A stretch of 64,000 nucleotides of DNA from Streptomyces sp. NBC_00464 (GCF_036013915.1 NZ_CP107899.1:1798001-1862000); one strand, 5' to 3'; positions 40,372 to 48,292 are shown, numbered from the stretch's first letter. Notes: generated by a model not told the origin, from the letters alone. Made by a program: numbers and translations.

Positions 40372-41358
40372 ATGTCGCAGCAGCCCAGCCCGGCCCCCGA
40401 CCTCACACACCGCCTGGTGCCCTCACCGGCCGGCCGGATCCACCTCGTGGAACAGGGCACGGGACCCCTGGTACTGCTGGTGCACGGGTTCCCGGAGTCC
40501 TGGTACTCCTGGCGCCGTCAGCTGCCGGCGCTGGCAGCCGCCGGATACCGGGCGGTCGCCGTGGACATGCGTGGCTACGGTCGTTCCTCCCGGCCCGGGG
40601 ACGCGGCCGCGTACCGGATGCTCGAACTGATCGAGGACAACGTCGCCGTGGTGCACGCGCTCGGCGAGCGCGGCGCGGTGGTGGTCGGCCACGACTGGGG
40701 GGCAACGGTAGCGGCGAACTCCGCCCTCGTCAGGCCGGACGTCTTCCGGGCGGTCGGACTGCTCAGCGTGCCGTACACCCCGCGCGGCGGGCCGCGGCCC
40801 AGTGAGGTGTTCGCGGGGATGGGCGGGGACGAGGAGTTCTACGTCTCCCGATTCCAGGAGCCCGGCCGGGCGGAGGCGGAGATCGAGCCGGACGTGCGCG
40901 GCTGGCTCGCCGGCTTCTACGCCGCGCTCTCCGCCGACACCATGCCCGCGCCCGGCGCCCCGGACCCGCACTTCGCCGCCCGCGGCGGGACGCTGCGCGA
41001 GCGGTTTCCCGCAGGCCGCCCCGGCTGGCTCAGTGAGGACGAACTCGACTTCTACGCCGCCGAGTTCGAGCGTACCGGCCTGAGCGGCGCTCTCAATCGC
41101 TACCGGAACATGGACCGGGACTGGGAGGATCTCGCCGATTACGACGGTGCGCCCGTCACTCAGCCTTCGCTCTTCCTCGGCGGCTCCCTGGACGCCTCCA
41201 CCACCTGGCTGGCCGACGCCATCGCCGCGTATCCGACGACGCTGCCGGGCCTGGTCGCCTCGCACGTCCTGGACGGCTGCGGCCACTGGATCCAGCAGGA
41301 GCGGCCGGATGAGGTCAACCGGATCCTGACGGACTGGCTCGGCTCGCTGCCGAGCTGA
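40372..41358 (+). CDS. Epoxide-hydrolase-like alpha/beta hydrolase
   Basis: From ATG 40372 (GGAGGAA 5 nt upstream) the protein is 328 residues. HGFPESWYSWR near 36 is the oxyanion-hole motif, VVVGHDWGATVAANSA holds the nucleophile aspartate, and DGCGHWIQQERPDEVN the catalytic histidine, as in soluble epoxide hydrolases and related haloalkane dehalogenases. A lid domain lies between. It follows the secreted hydrolase by 161 bp. Substrate unknown. Contrast with the hydrolase at 14.4 kb, which lacks its catalytic residues. Confidence 0.92.
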   Translation: MSQQPSPAPDLTHRLVPSPAGRIHLVEQGTGPLVLLVHGFPESWYSWRRQLPALAAAGYRAVAVDMRGYGRSSRPGDAAAYRMLELIEDNVAVVHALGERGAVVVGHDWGATVAANSALVRPDVFRAVGLLSVPYTPRGGPRPSEVFAGMGGDEEFYVSRFQEPGRAEAEIEPDVRGWLAGFYAALSADTMPAPGAPDPHFAARGGTLRERFPAGRPGWLSEDELDFYAAEFERTGLSGALNRYRNMDRDWEDLADYDGAPVTQPSLFLGGSLDASTTWLADAIAAYPTTLPGLVASHVLDGCGHWIQQERPDEVNRILTDWLGSLPS

Positions 41359-41589
41359 ACCCGAACCGGTCCCGCCGCGAGGCGAACCGACCGGGCCGCG
41401 CCTGTCCATGGGAACAGCCGACGTTCACCCGGAAGAGGGCATTGGGGAAAGCGCGAACGTTTCTGCGTCGCGAGCCGGCGGACCCTCGGGTTAGGTTCAC
41501 CGACTGTCACCTCACCGACCGTCCCCCACCGGCTGCCATGCGGGCTCCAGGCACGTCCTGCGGGCCCGGCGCTGCGAGGAGAGGCATCA

Positions 41590-42036
41590 ATGACCCAGAC
41601 CTCGGCCCCCACGGCATCCCCCGTGCCGGCCCCGCTGCCCGAGCCGTGCGGCCGGGTGTACCGCCGGGACGGCCGGACGGTGGTGGCGCTGCGTGACGAG
41701 ATCGACCTCGCGACCGCCGCGCTCATCGCACCGGCCCTGGACGGGGCGACATCGGACGGCTCACCCCAGCTGGTGGTCGACCTGACGGAGGTGAGTTTCC
41801 TCGACTGCTCGGGGCTGACGCTCCTGTGCCGGGCCCGGCGGCGTGTGCTGGACCGCGACGGGCGGTTCTGGCTCGTCTGCGGCTGCCCGCGGATCCTGCG
41901 CCTGCTGCGGGCCGGCCGGCTGCACGATCTGTTCTGCCCGGTTGCCACCCCGGACGAGGCCTTCCGCACGGCTCCGGTGGCCACCCCGGACGAGGACTTC
42001 CGCGCGCCGGAGCCCGTAGCTTCTGCCGGGGCCTGA
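41590..42036 (+). CDS. STAS domain anti-sigma factor antagonist-like protein
   Basis: A 148-residue protein with a STAS domain (~26-115): VVALRDEIDLATAALIAPAL, LVVDLTEVSFLDCSGLTLLC, where the serine of DCSGL is the usual phosphorylation site of SpoIIAA-like antagonists. The C-terminus has a short repeated unit (VATPDEAFRTAP then VATPDEDFRAPE). It probably binds a HATPase anti-sigma partner; the HATPase protein at 44.9 kb is a nearby candidate. ATG with GAGGAGAGG upstream. Confidence 0.9.
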   Translation: MTQTSAPTASPVPAPLPEPCGRVYRRDGRTVVALRDEIDLATAALIAPALDGATSDGSPQLVVDLTEVSFLDCSGLTLLCRARRRVLDRDGRFWLVCGCPRILRLLRAGRLHDLFCPVATPDEAFRTAPVATPDEDFRAPEPVASAGA

Positions 42037-42107
42037 GCGGGGCGGGGAGCCCGTCCCCGAGCGCCGTCCCGCGGCCCCCGGCCCGCCGGCCGGGGGACCC
42101 CCGGACG

Positions 42108-42323
42108 TCAGCCCTTGTTCTGCGCGGCCCAGAACTCGTCGAACGTGAGCAGCCCGTCCCCGTTCGCGTCGTGGGAGTTGATCACGGCCTGTGCGACCGT
42201 CTCGGTGACGTAGGGGTCACCCAGCTGAGCCATGACGCTCTTGTACTCGACAGCCGAGATCAGCCCGTCGCTGTTCAGGTCGAACCGCTCGAATGCCTTG
42301 CGCGCCGACTCGATGTCCGCCAC
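42108..42323 (-). CDS. Two-EF-hand calcium-binding protein
   Basis: A 71-residue calmodulin-like protein with two canonical EF-hand loops: DLNSDGLISAVE (15-26) and DANGDGLLTFDE (52-63), all with proper D/N/D/G/E ligands. It should bind two Ca2+ ions per molecule. EF-hand proteins influence aerial hyphae and spore germination in Streptomyces. Convergent with the STAS gene. The paralogue set (Cab proteins) exists in the genus, but I do not assign a name. Confidence 0.95.
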   Translation of the reverse strand: MADIESARKAFERFDLNSDGLISAVEYKSVMAQLGDPYVTETVAQAVINSHDANGDGLLTFDEFWAAQNKG

Positions 42324-42409
42324 TGTTCCGCCCCTTCGTATGACTCTCTGACGGAAGTCAGATTATCGGGCGTGACAGCCGGCCCTCGCGGCGGCCGGTC
42401 GTCGATCAC

Positions 42410-42443
42410 GGGGCGCCGCCCACCGCCCGGTGGACGGCGCCCC
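42410..42443 (-). terminator. Terminator hairpin after beta-propeller gene
   Basis: Arms 42410-42425 and 42428-42443 match in 15 of 16 positions (core GGGGCGCCG / CGGCGCCCC), 44 nt beyond the stop of the leftward gene at 42487. It ends the deacetylase-propeller transcript and protects the EF-hand gene. Confidence 0.8.
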
Positions 42444-42486
42444 GATCGAGGAACGCACGGCGCGGTACGGGGCACCGGGCGGTGGC

Positions 42487-43680
42487 TCAGCGGAAGACGC
42501 CGGTGTGGCCGAGCGAGTAGCGGCCCGGCTGCGGGTAGACGGCGAGGCCGTGCGGACCGCTGCCCACCGGGATCCGGGCCAGCTGCTTGCCGCTGGTGGT
42601 GTCGATCGCGTACACCTCGGCGTTGTAACGCCCGGACAGCCACAGGACCTTGCCGTCCGCCGAGACCCCGCCCATGTCCGGGCTGCCGCCGTTCGGCAGG
42701 TGCCACTTCTTCGCCAGCTTCTTCTGTGCGAAGTCGAACACGGAGACCGAGCCCTCACCGCGGTTGGAGATGTACATCTCCTTGGCGTCGCGGCTGACGT
42801 AGAGCCCGTGGCAGCCCTTGCCGGTCGGCAGCAGCCTCGGCTCGGTGAACTTCTCCCCGTCCAGCACCCACATGCCGTTGGCCATCATGTCCGCGATGTA
42901 GAAGGTGCTGCCGTCGGGTGACAGTTTCACGTCCTGCGGCATGGCCCCCTTGAACGGCAGCTTCTGCCGGCCGACCACCTTCATCCTCGCCGTGTCGACC
43001 TTGAGCAGTTCGCCGGAGAACTCGCAGGAGACGATGAAGTACCGGCCGTCCGCCGAGAAGTCGGCGTGGTTGACCCCCGCGCAGCTCACCGGAACGGCCT
43101 TGGCGGTCTTCATGGTGTGCGCGTCGCGGAAGACGAGCTCGCGGTCCATCGAGGCCATCACGACGGCGTACTTGCCGTTCGGTGTGAAGTAGAGGTTGTA
43201 CGGGTCGGAGACGCCGACCGTCTTCCCCGCCTTCCCGGTCGCCGGGTCGATGGCGGTGAGGCTGTCACCGACGTCGTTGTTGACCCAGAGCGTCTTCAGG
43301 TCCCAGGACGGGACGACGTGCTGCGGCTGGCGGCCGACCGGGATCGTCTCGATGACCTTGTACGTGGCGGGGTCGATGACCGACACGGTGTTGGAGTTGG
43401 TGTTGGGCACGTAGACGCGGGACGGGAAGTCCTTGACGGCCGGCGACAGCTTTCCCGGGGCGTCGGCCGCGTACACGTTCCTGGCGTCGAGCACCGGCGG
43501 CATCCCGGGCAGTCCCGGCGGCGCGGGCGGGGTGACGCGCTTGGGCCGGGCGGGCGGGGCGGCGGCTTCGGTGGGGGCGTCGGACGCGCCCTTGTCCGCG
43601 GGGGCGGTGCCGCAGCCGGTAAGGACGGCGAGCAGGACGCCCCCGAGCAGGGCCGCGGTGCGTGTGGTGGAGGGAGACAT
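42487..43680 (-). CDS. YVTN-type beta-propeller lipoprotein
   Basis: A 397-residue protein with a lipoprotein signal (ALLGGVLLAVLTGCGT, lipobox LTGC), a Pro/Ala-rich linker to ~60, then ~7 beta-propeller repeats of the YVTN family (VYVPNTNSNTVSVIDPATYK, DLKTLWVNNDVGDSLTAIDP, MYISNRGEGSVSVFDFAQKK). It is probably anchored outside the membrane; propellers of this type serve in protein or cofactor contacts without catalysis. Its ATG overlaps the deacetylase stop by one base (TGATG), so the two are co-translated. Confidence 0.92.
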   Translation of the reverse strand: MSPSTTRTAALLGGVLLAVLTGCGTAPADKGASDAPTEAAAPPARPKRVTPPAPPGLPGMPPVLDARNVYAADAPGKLSPAVKDFPSRVYVPNTNSNTVSVIDPATYKVIETIPVGRQPQHVVPSWDLKTLWVNNDVGDSLTAIDPATGKAGKTVGVSDPYNLYFTPNGKYAVVMASMDRELVFRDAHTMKTAKAVPVSCAGVNHADFSADGRYFIVSCEFSGELLKVDTARMKVVGRQKLPFKGAMPQDVKLSPDGSTFYIADMMANGMWVLDGEKFTEPRLLPTGKGCHGLYVSRDAKEMYISNRGEGSVSVFDFAQKKLAKKWHLPNGGSPDMGGVSADGKVLWLSGRYNAEVYAIDTTSGKQLARIPVGSGPHGLAVYPQPGRYSLGHTGVFR

Positions 43681-44480
43681 CAGGTCAGCAGCTCCGTGGT
43701 CGTCACCGCACGCAGTCGGCGGCGGTCGAGTTCGGTGAGGAGGAGGGGCAGTGCGGCGACCGTGTCCGCATAGCCGAAGTGCATGCTCACCACCGATCCG
43801 TTACGGATCTCCCCGGCCACCTTGCGGGTGACGGCCGCGGCGCCGGGCGAGGTGAAGTCGAGGGAGTCCACGTCGTACGAGAGGACGTGCGGGTATCCGG
43901 CCCGGACGGCGAGCCGCTGGACGAGCGGGGTGGCGTAGCGGGTGCGCGAGGGCCGGAACCAGGTGCCGATGGAGCCGGTGAGCCGGCGCAGCCGCTGGGC
44001 GCAGCCGGTGATCTCCGCGTAGGCCTGCGCCTCGTCCATCGAGGAGATGTCGATGTGGTGCTGGGTGTGGTTGCCGAGGTCGTGGCCGCCGTCGAGGATC
44101 CGGCGGGCCATGTCGGGGTGCTCGTCCAGCCAGCTGCCCACGGCGAGGACGGTGACCCTCGCCCCGGCACGTTCGGCTTCTCCCAGGACGGTCCGGGCAA
44201 CGGCGGGATCACCCTGGCCGTGGAAGGTGAGGGCGACACGTGCCCGGTCGCGGGGGCCGTGGTCGATTTGCACGGGCTGCCCGGCGATGCGGTGCGGGGC
44301 GGGGGCGTGCGCGCCGGTGGTGGCGGCCCGCCTCTTCGGTGCCGGGCGGGTGAGTGGCTTCGCCGGTGTGCCGGCGGCGTCCGGGTCCGCGCAGCCGGTG
44401 GCGAGGGCGGCCGTGAGGGCGGCCCCGGCTCCTGCGCGCAGGGCGCTGCGGCGGTGCACCGGTCTGTCGGGGGCGTTCAT
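43680..44480 (-). CDS. Polysaccharide-deacetylase-like lipoprotein
   Basis: A 266-residue protein with a Tat-like lipoprotein leader (RRSALRAGAGAALTAALATGC) and a NodB-homology domain. The metal histidines are in GNHTQHHID (HxxxH), and FRPSRTRYATP is the arginine motif. The first motif, usually TFDDG with the base aspartate and a metal aspartate, reads LTFHGQGDP, so catalysis by the textbook route is doubtful. Partner gene is a co-translated propeller lipoprotein. Upstream inverted repeats may control it. Confidence 0.88.
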   Translation of the reverse strand: MNAPDRPVHRRSALRAGAGAALTAALATGCADPDAAGTPAKPLTRPAPKRRAATTGAHAPAPHRIAGQPVQIDHGPRDRARVALTFHGQGDPAVARTVLGEAERAGARVTVLAVGSWLDEHPDMARRILDGGHDLGNHTQHHIDISSMDEAQAYAEITGCAQRLRRLTGSIGTWFRPSRTRYATPLVQRLAVRAGYPHVLSYDVDSLDFTSPGAAAVTRKVAGEIRNGSVVSMHFGYADTVAALPLLLTELDRRRLRAVTTTELLT

Positions 44481-44576
44481 GCGCTGAACATTAAGGGCGT
44501 GATGTCAGGAAAATAACAATTGACCCACGGTGGCCGGTGAAGGTCACACGGATGCGCATGTCCACCCCTCGGACGA

Positions 44577-44654
44577 TCAATGAATCACGACGAGAATCCC
44601 CTATACATTCACTGATTTACAGGTCAGTGACCCAGCACACCTATGATTCATTGA
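44577..44654. promoter_or_regulatory. Inverted repeats upstream of deacetylase operon
   Basis: TCAATGAATCA (44577-44587) and TGATTCATTGA (44644-44654) form a perfect 11-bp inverted repeat 56 bp apart; between them CACTGA and TCAGTG flank 8 nt (about 44609-44628). The spaced dyads in an A/T-richer patch suggest DNA looping by a repressor or a pair of operators, controlling the leftward operon, the rightward RNA, or both. Confidence 0.5.
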
Positions 44655-44679
44655 CATAATGTCCGGCTTCGCCCCGCTA

Positions 44680-44857
44680 AGCCCGCAATGCGGCTTTGGC
44701 GATGGGGTTGTCCGTCTGCCATAGTCGGGGACACGACCCCCATCGACCCGGGCCAGGTCGTCATAAGCGGCCGTGAACACACCCCCCATTTCACGGCCCC
44801 CACACAGAAGCCCCCGAAGCGCCGCACCACGGCCGATCCGGGGGCTTCTGTGCATCC
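44680..44857 (+). ncRNA. Candidate small RNA with C-rich hairpin loops
   Basis: Three hairpins follow each other without a coding frame: ACGACC/GGTCGT at 44733-44761 with a C-rich loop, GGCCGTGAA/TTCACGGCC at 44769-44798 whose 12-nt loop holds six Cs in a row (44782-44787), and a 14-bp terminator-like stem at 44803-44852. TTGGCG at 44697 and CATAGT 18 nt later could be its promoter; a TTGACA at 44651 is a second option. The plan recalls the actinobacterial 6C RNA, but sequence identity was not tested. Strand is inferred from the C-loops. Confidence 0.5.
44803..44852. terminator. Terminator hairpin, possibly bidirectional
   Basis: CACAGAAGCCCCCG (44803-44816) and CGGGGGCTTCTGTG (44839-44852) make a perfect 14-bp stem with a 22-nt loop. 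It lies 54 nt beyond the stop of the leftward HATPase gene and at the 3' end of the candidate rightward small RNA. Confidence 0.8.
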
Positions 44858-44906
44858 GCGACAACACGTCCGCGAGAGGCATCCACGAGCAGGGGCGCCG
44901 CCGGGT

Positions 44907-45482
44907 TCAGCGGTCGGAGATCCGCATCTCGAACCAGGTGGTCTTGCCGCGCGGCAGCAGGTCCACGCCCCACCGGTCGGAGAGCTTGTCGACCAGGAAC
45001 AGACCGCGCCCGCTGATGTCCATCTCCTGGACCGGCATCAGGCACGGCAGCCCGCGCGAGGGGTCGCGCACCTCGATCCTGATCCAGCCGCGGCGCCGCA
45101 TCATCCGCAGCCCGAAGACCCTGGCACCGGTGTGCCGCACGGCGTTCCCGACGAGTTCGGACACGAGCAGCACGGCATGCTCGGCCGTCTGCGAGGAGAG
45201 CGCCCACTGACGCAGGACCACGCAGGAGGTGAGCCTGCGGGCGGTCGCCGCGGACTCCGGGCGGGAGGGCAGCCGGACTTCGTCCTCCGTCGGATTTCCG
45301 AACAACTCCAGCGCCTTGAACGCCTGTTCGTCATCGACGGCCGGCATCCGCCGTGCCGCTGTCGCGCTGCCGCGCTGCCGCGGCTGCTCCACACCCTCCA
45401 GGCCCGCCATGGACACCATCATGGCCGCACGGGAGACGTTCCGTGGCCGTTCCGGGGGAATCCCTGGCCCGGAATCAGACAT
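44907..45482 (-). CDS. HATPase-domain anti-sigma/regulatory protein (RsbW/SpoIIAB-like)
   Basis: With the ATG at 45482 the protein is 191 residues; longer starts to 45533 are possible and no ribosome site is decisive. The HATPase_c2 domain covers the C-terminal ~130 residues: SELVGNAVRHTG is the N box and ISGRGLFLVDKLSDRWGV the G box, ending TTWFEMRISD. Such proteins bind sigma factors and phosphorylate STAS antagonists. The N-terminal ~60 residues are disordered. No sigma factor gene is adjacent; the STAS protein 3 kb away could be the partner. Confidence 0.85.
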   Translation of the reverse strand: MSDSGPGIPPERPRNVSRAAMMVSMAGLEGVEQPRQRGSATAARRMPAVDDEQAFKALELFGNPTEDEVRLPSRPESAATARRLTSCVVLRQWALSSQTAEHAVLLVSELVGNAVRHTGARVFGLRMMRRRGWIRIEVRDPSRGLPCLMPVQEMDISGRGLFLVDKLSDRWGVDLLPRGKTTWFEMRISDR

Positions 45483-45589
45483 TCCGTAGCGGGCTCCAGG
45501 CATATGCCGCCGACATAACGCCTCGCCGGACACCCATGCCGACCTGCATGAATACCGCGCCCGAACGGGTTTGCCAGGACCGACGGGAG

Positions 45590-45620
45590 GCTGAGCCTTA
45601 AGGTTGCCTTAAGGCTCAGC
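45590..45620. terminator. Perfect 14-bp stem, 3-nt loop hairpin
   Basis: GCTGAGCCTTAAGG (45590-45603) is mirrored by CCTTAAGGCTCAGC (45607-45620) around TTG. It lies 54 nt beyond the enoyl-CoA hydratase stop and about 110 nt before the HATPase start. A terminator is most likely, but the TTAAGG spacing also resembles a repressor palindrome. Confidence 0.75.
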
Positions 45621-45673
45621 TAATCCGCCCACACGGATGAACGCACACCCCGCCGTTCCCAACTGGCGTTCGG

Positions 45674-46441
45674 TCAGAGGAACTTGGCCTTGCCCGGACC
45701 CTCCTCCACAAAGCTGCGCATTCCGCGCTCCCGGTCCTCGGTGGCGAAGAGTCCGGCGAACCAGGTCCGCTCGATCGTGAGACCGGTGTCGATGTCCGTC
45801 TCCAGTCCGGCGTCGACGGCCTCCTTGGCGGCACGCAGCGCGAGCGCCGGGCCCTTCGCCAGCTTGGCGGCCCAGGCGTGCGCCTGCTCGTACACCTCGG
45901 CGGCGGGCACCACCCGGTCCACCAGCCCCATGGTCAGCGCCTCCTCGGCCTTCACATGGCGACCGGTGAAGATCAGGTCCTTCGCCTTGGCGGGGCCCAC
46001 CAGCCGGGCGAGGCGCTGAGTGCCGCCCGCGCCCGGGATGAGCCCGAGCATGATCTCCGGCTGCCCCAGCTTGGCGTTGTCGCCGGCGATCCGGAAGTCC
46101 GCGCAGAGGGCCAGCTCGCAGCCGCCGCCGAGCGCGTAGCCGGTGACTGCGGCGACGACGGGCTTGGGGATCCGGGCCACCGCGGTGAAGGAGTCCTGCA
46201 GCGCCTTGGACCGTACGACCATCGCCGGGTGGTCCATCGCCTGCATCTCCTTGATGTCCGCACCGGCCGCGAACACCTTCTCGCCGCCGTAGAGCACCAC
46301 GGCGCGCACGTCGTCGCGCCGGGACGCCTCTTCGGCGAGCTCGCGCAGCCGGTCCTGGGTGGCGATGTCCAGGGCGTTCATGGGCGGACGGTCCAGCCGG
46401 ATCGTGCCGACGCCGCCGCTTACTTCGAGGGTTACGGTCAT
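45674..46441 (-). CDS. Enoyl-CoA hydratase
   Basis: From ATG 46441 (MTVTLEVSGGVGTIRLDRPP) the protein is 255 residues, normal for crotonases. KVFAAGADIKEM forms the first oxyanion-hole segment, YALGGGCELALCADFRIA the second; the catalytic glutamates fit QPEIMLGLIPGAGGTQRL. It hydrates enoyl-CoA in fatty acid oxidation. No acceptable ribosome site precedes the ATG, so it may be leaderless. The frame is open upstream to 46756, but that part is a transposase relic and not part of the enzyme. Confidence 0.94.
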   Translation of the reverse strand: MTVTLEVSGGVGTIRLDRPPMNALDIATQDRLRELAEEASRRDDVRAVVLYGGEKVFAAGADIKEMQAMDHPAMVVRSKALQDSFTAVARIPKPVVAAVTGYALGGGCELALCADFRIAGDNAKLGQPEIMLGLIPGAGGTQRLARLVGPAKAKDLIFTGRHVKAEEALTMGLVDRVVPAAEVYEQAHAWAAKLAKGPALALRAAKEAVDAGLETDIDTGLTIERTWFAGLFATEDRERGMRSFVEEGPGKAKFL

Positions 46442-46526
46442 GGGAGGCAGGTTAGACCGACCGCGCAAGTGGGGGGTGGAAGAAGGAGGGGGGCTGGGTG
46501 CGTACAGCTGCAAGGCGGAGGATTGA

Positions 46527-46545
46527 GCAAGGGCGGAGCCCTTGC
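46527..46545. repeat. Small perfect hairpin in a common Streptomyces intergenic sequence
   Basis: GCAAGGGC-GGA-GCCCTTGC is a perfect 8-bp stem. It is embedded in a stretch (GCTGCAAGGCGGAGGATTGA) that I recall from many Streptomyces intergenic regions. It lies between the enoyl-CoA hydratase start and the transposase relic. Confidence 0.5.
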
Positions 46546-46564
46546 GATTGACGACAACGCCGGA

Positions 46565-46756
46565 GGGGGCCCCTCCCGGCAGGCGCACCGACCCACGACC
46601 GGCTTTCCGGGCCCAGCCGAACGCTGTGTTCCGGTTCACACCCAGCTCGGCCGCCGCTGCCGTCACGCTCCCCACAACATCCAGCCGAGCAAGGAAACGC
46701 TTCCTCAACCCCACAAGATCAACCCGCTCAACGCCCACGGTCCTCGCAACTCCCAC
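46565..46756 (-). pseudogene. IS30-like transposase N-terminal remnant
   Basis: The translated stretch LRKRFLARLDVVGSVTAAAA followed by ELGVNRNTAFGWARKAG is the N-terminal helix-turn-helix of IS30-family transposases (MR.RFLE.V..G.S.T.AAR.VGVNR.TG..W.RKAG pattern). Only ~65 codons survive; the DDE catalytic domain is absent, and the frame runs on into enoyl-CoA hydratase. It starts inside the loop of the hairpin at 46737-46781. No inverted terminal repeats or duplication could be identified. Confidence 0.65.
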
Positions 46757-46781
46757 AGATCGAGGGTGTTGCGAGGACCGT
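46737..46781 (-). terminator. Terminator after L,D-transpeptidase 1
   Basis: ACGGTCCTCGCAAC (46737-46750) and GTTGCGAGGACCGT (46768-46781) form a perfect 14-bp stem with a 17-nt loop, starting 48 nt after the stop of the transpeptidase gene at 46829. Confidence 0.8.
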
Positions 46782-46828
46782 TAGAACCCAAGCAGGCCGG
46801 GCCCGTTCCGTGTTCCGTACCGCGGGAC

Positions 46829-48082
46829 CTACTTGGTCCACTCCGACCAGCTCATGTTCCAGCCGTTGAGGCCGTTGTCCGGCTGGATCGTGTCGTCGTG
46901 GGAGTTCTTGACGATCACGACGTCGCCGATCAGCGAGCTGTTGAAGAACCAGGCCGCCGGGGTGTTCGGGTCACCGGCGCCGCGCGCGTCCTGCAGACCG
47001 ACGCAGCCGTGGCTGGTGTTGGTGGTCCCGAAGATGCCCGAGCCGCCCCAGTAGTTGCCGTGGATGAAGGTGCCCGACGTGGACAGGCGCATCGCGTGCG
47101 GCACGTCCTTGATGTCGTACTCACCGCCGAAACCGACGGTGTCGCCGTTCATCCGGGTCACCCGGAGCTTCTCGCTGATGACCATCTGGCCGTTGTACGT
47201 GGTGGTCGCCGGGGCGCCCGCCGAGACCGGGATGTCCTTGATCTGCCTGCCGTCGCGGACGACCTTCATCCGGTGCGACTCCGCGTCGACGGTGCTGACC
47301 TGCCGGCGTCCGACGGTGAACGACACCGTCTTGGCCTGCTTGCCGTAGACGCCCGGCCGTCCCTCGACGCCGTCGAGGTCGAGCTTCACGGTCACCTTGG
47401 TGCCCGCGGCCCAGTAGTCCTCGGGGCGGAAGTCCAGACGGTCGTTGCCGAACCAGTGGCCCTTGATCTCGACGGCGGGCTCGGCGGTCACCTCGATGGC
47501 CTTCTCGACGGACTCCGGGTCGGTGATGCCCCGGGTGAAGTGGATCGAGACCGGCATGCCGACACCGACCGTGGAACCGTCCTCCGGGGTGTACTGCCCG
47601 ATGAAGGTGTTCTGCGGGACCAGCGTGGTGAAGGTGGTGTCCTTCGCCGACTCACGGCCCTTCGCGTCCTTGGCGACCGCGTGGACCTTGTACTTGGTGG
47701 CCGATGCCAGATGCCGGTCCGGCTCCCAGGTCGCGCCGTCGGCCGCGATCTTCCCCTCGACCTCGGCCCCCTTGGGGTCGGAGACCTTGACCGTGGTCAG
47801 CTTCCCCTGCTCGGCCGAGATCTTCAGTGCCCCGTTCGTGGCGACGGAGTCGGCCCCGTCCTTCGGCGCGACGTTCACGACGGCCTGCGAGGCGGTGGTG
47901 TCCCCCGTCCCCGCCCTGCCTGCCTTGCCGCCCTTGCTCCCGCCGTCGGTGTCTCCCCCGCCGCACGCGGTCACCAGCAACAGCAACGCACCCAGGACCA
48001 GAGCCAGCAGACCGGTGGAGCCATGCCCCCGCCGCCTGCCGTTCGCCCCGGCCGATGCCCCCGATATCGGCTGCCCGTTCAA
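46829..48082 (-). CDS. L,D-transpeptidase lipoprotein 1 (YkuD domain)
   Basis: A 417-residue protein from a TTG start (GGGGAG 10 nt upstream). It has a lipoprotein signal (GLLALVLGALLLLVTACGGG), two Ig-like domains (~60-270) and a YkuD domain whose catalytic Cys near 359 sits in TSHGCVGL, with HGNYWGGSGIF before it. It should make 3-3 cross-links in peptidoglycan or attach proteins, and is insensitive to most beta-lactams. A paralogue is directly upstream. Confidence 0.94.
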   Translation of the reverse strand: MNGQPISGASAGANGRRRGHGSTGLLALVLGALLLLVTACGGGDTDGGSKGGKAGRAGTGDTTASQAVVNVAPKDGADSVATNGALKISAEQGKLTTVKVSDPKGAEVEGKIAADGATWEPDRHLASATKYKVHAVAKDAKGRESAKDTTFTTLVPQNTFIGQYTPEDGSTVGVGMPVSIHFTRGITDPESVEKAIEVTAEPAVEIKGHWFGNDRLDFRPEDYWAAGTKVTVKLDLDGVEGRPGVYGKQAKTVSFTVGRRQVSTVDAESHRMKVVRDGRQIKDIPVSAGAPATTTYNGQMVISEKLRVTRMNGDTVGFGGEYDIKDVPHAMRLSTSGTFIHGNYWGGSGIFGTTNTSHGCVGLQDARGAGDPNTPAAWFFNSSLIGDVVIVKNSHDDTIQPDNGLNGWNMSWSEWTK

Positions 48083-48292
48083 TGTGGTCGTCTCCCCTCA
48101 CACGGCCTGGCCCCGCCAAGGCCCCGGGAACCCGCAGGCTCCCACCCCCGCACGCTGCACATGCGCGCTCAGCGAAAGATAATCACACCACCCGTGGGGA
48201 GACCGCCCCGGAATTGTCACCGTTCAGTCCCAACTCGTCCCAGGAGTTCGCCTGGTCGCGAGCGGTTCCGCCGCCGCGGCGCCGGTACACCG

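Noticed and set aside
44601-44882. 93-codon leftward frame in the intergenic region
   Set aside because: It covers hairpins and promoter-like boxes, has no ribosome site and unlikely composition.
48083-48260. Possible c-di-AMP (ydaO) riboswitch before L,D-transpeptidase 1
   Set aside because: Such riboswitches precede wall genes in Streptomyces, but I could not find the conserved blocks in this leader.
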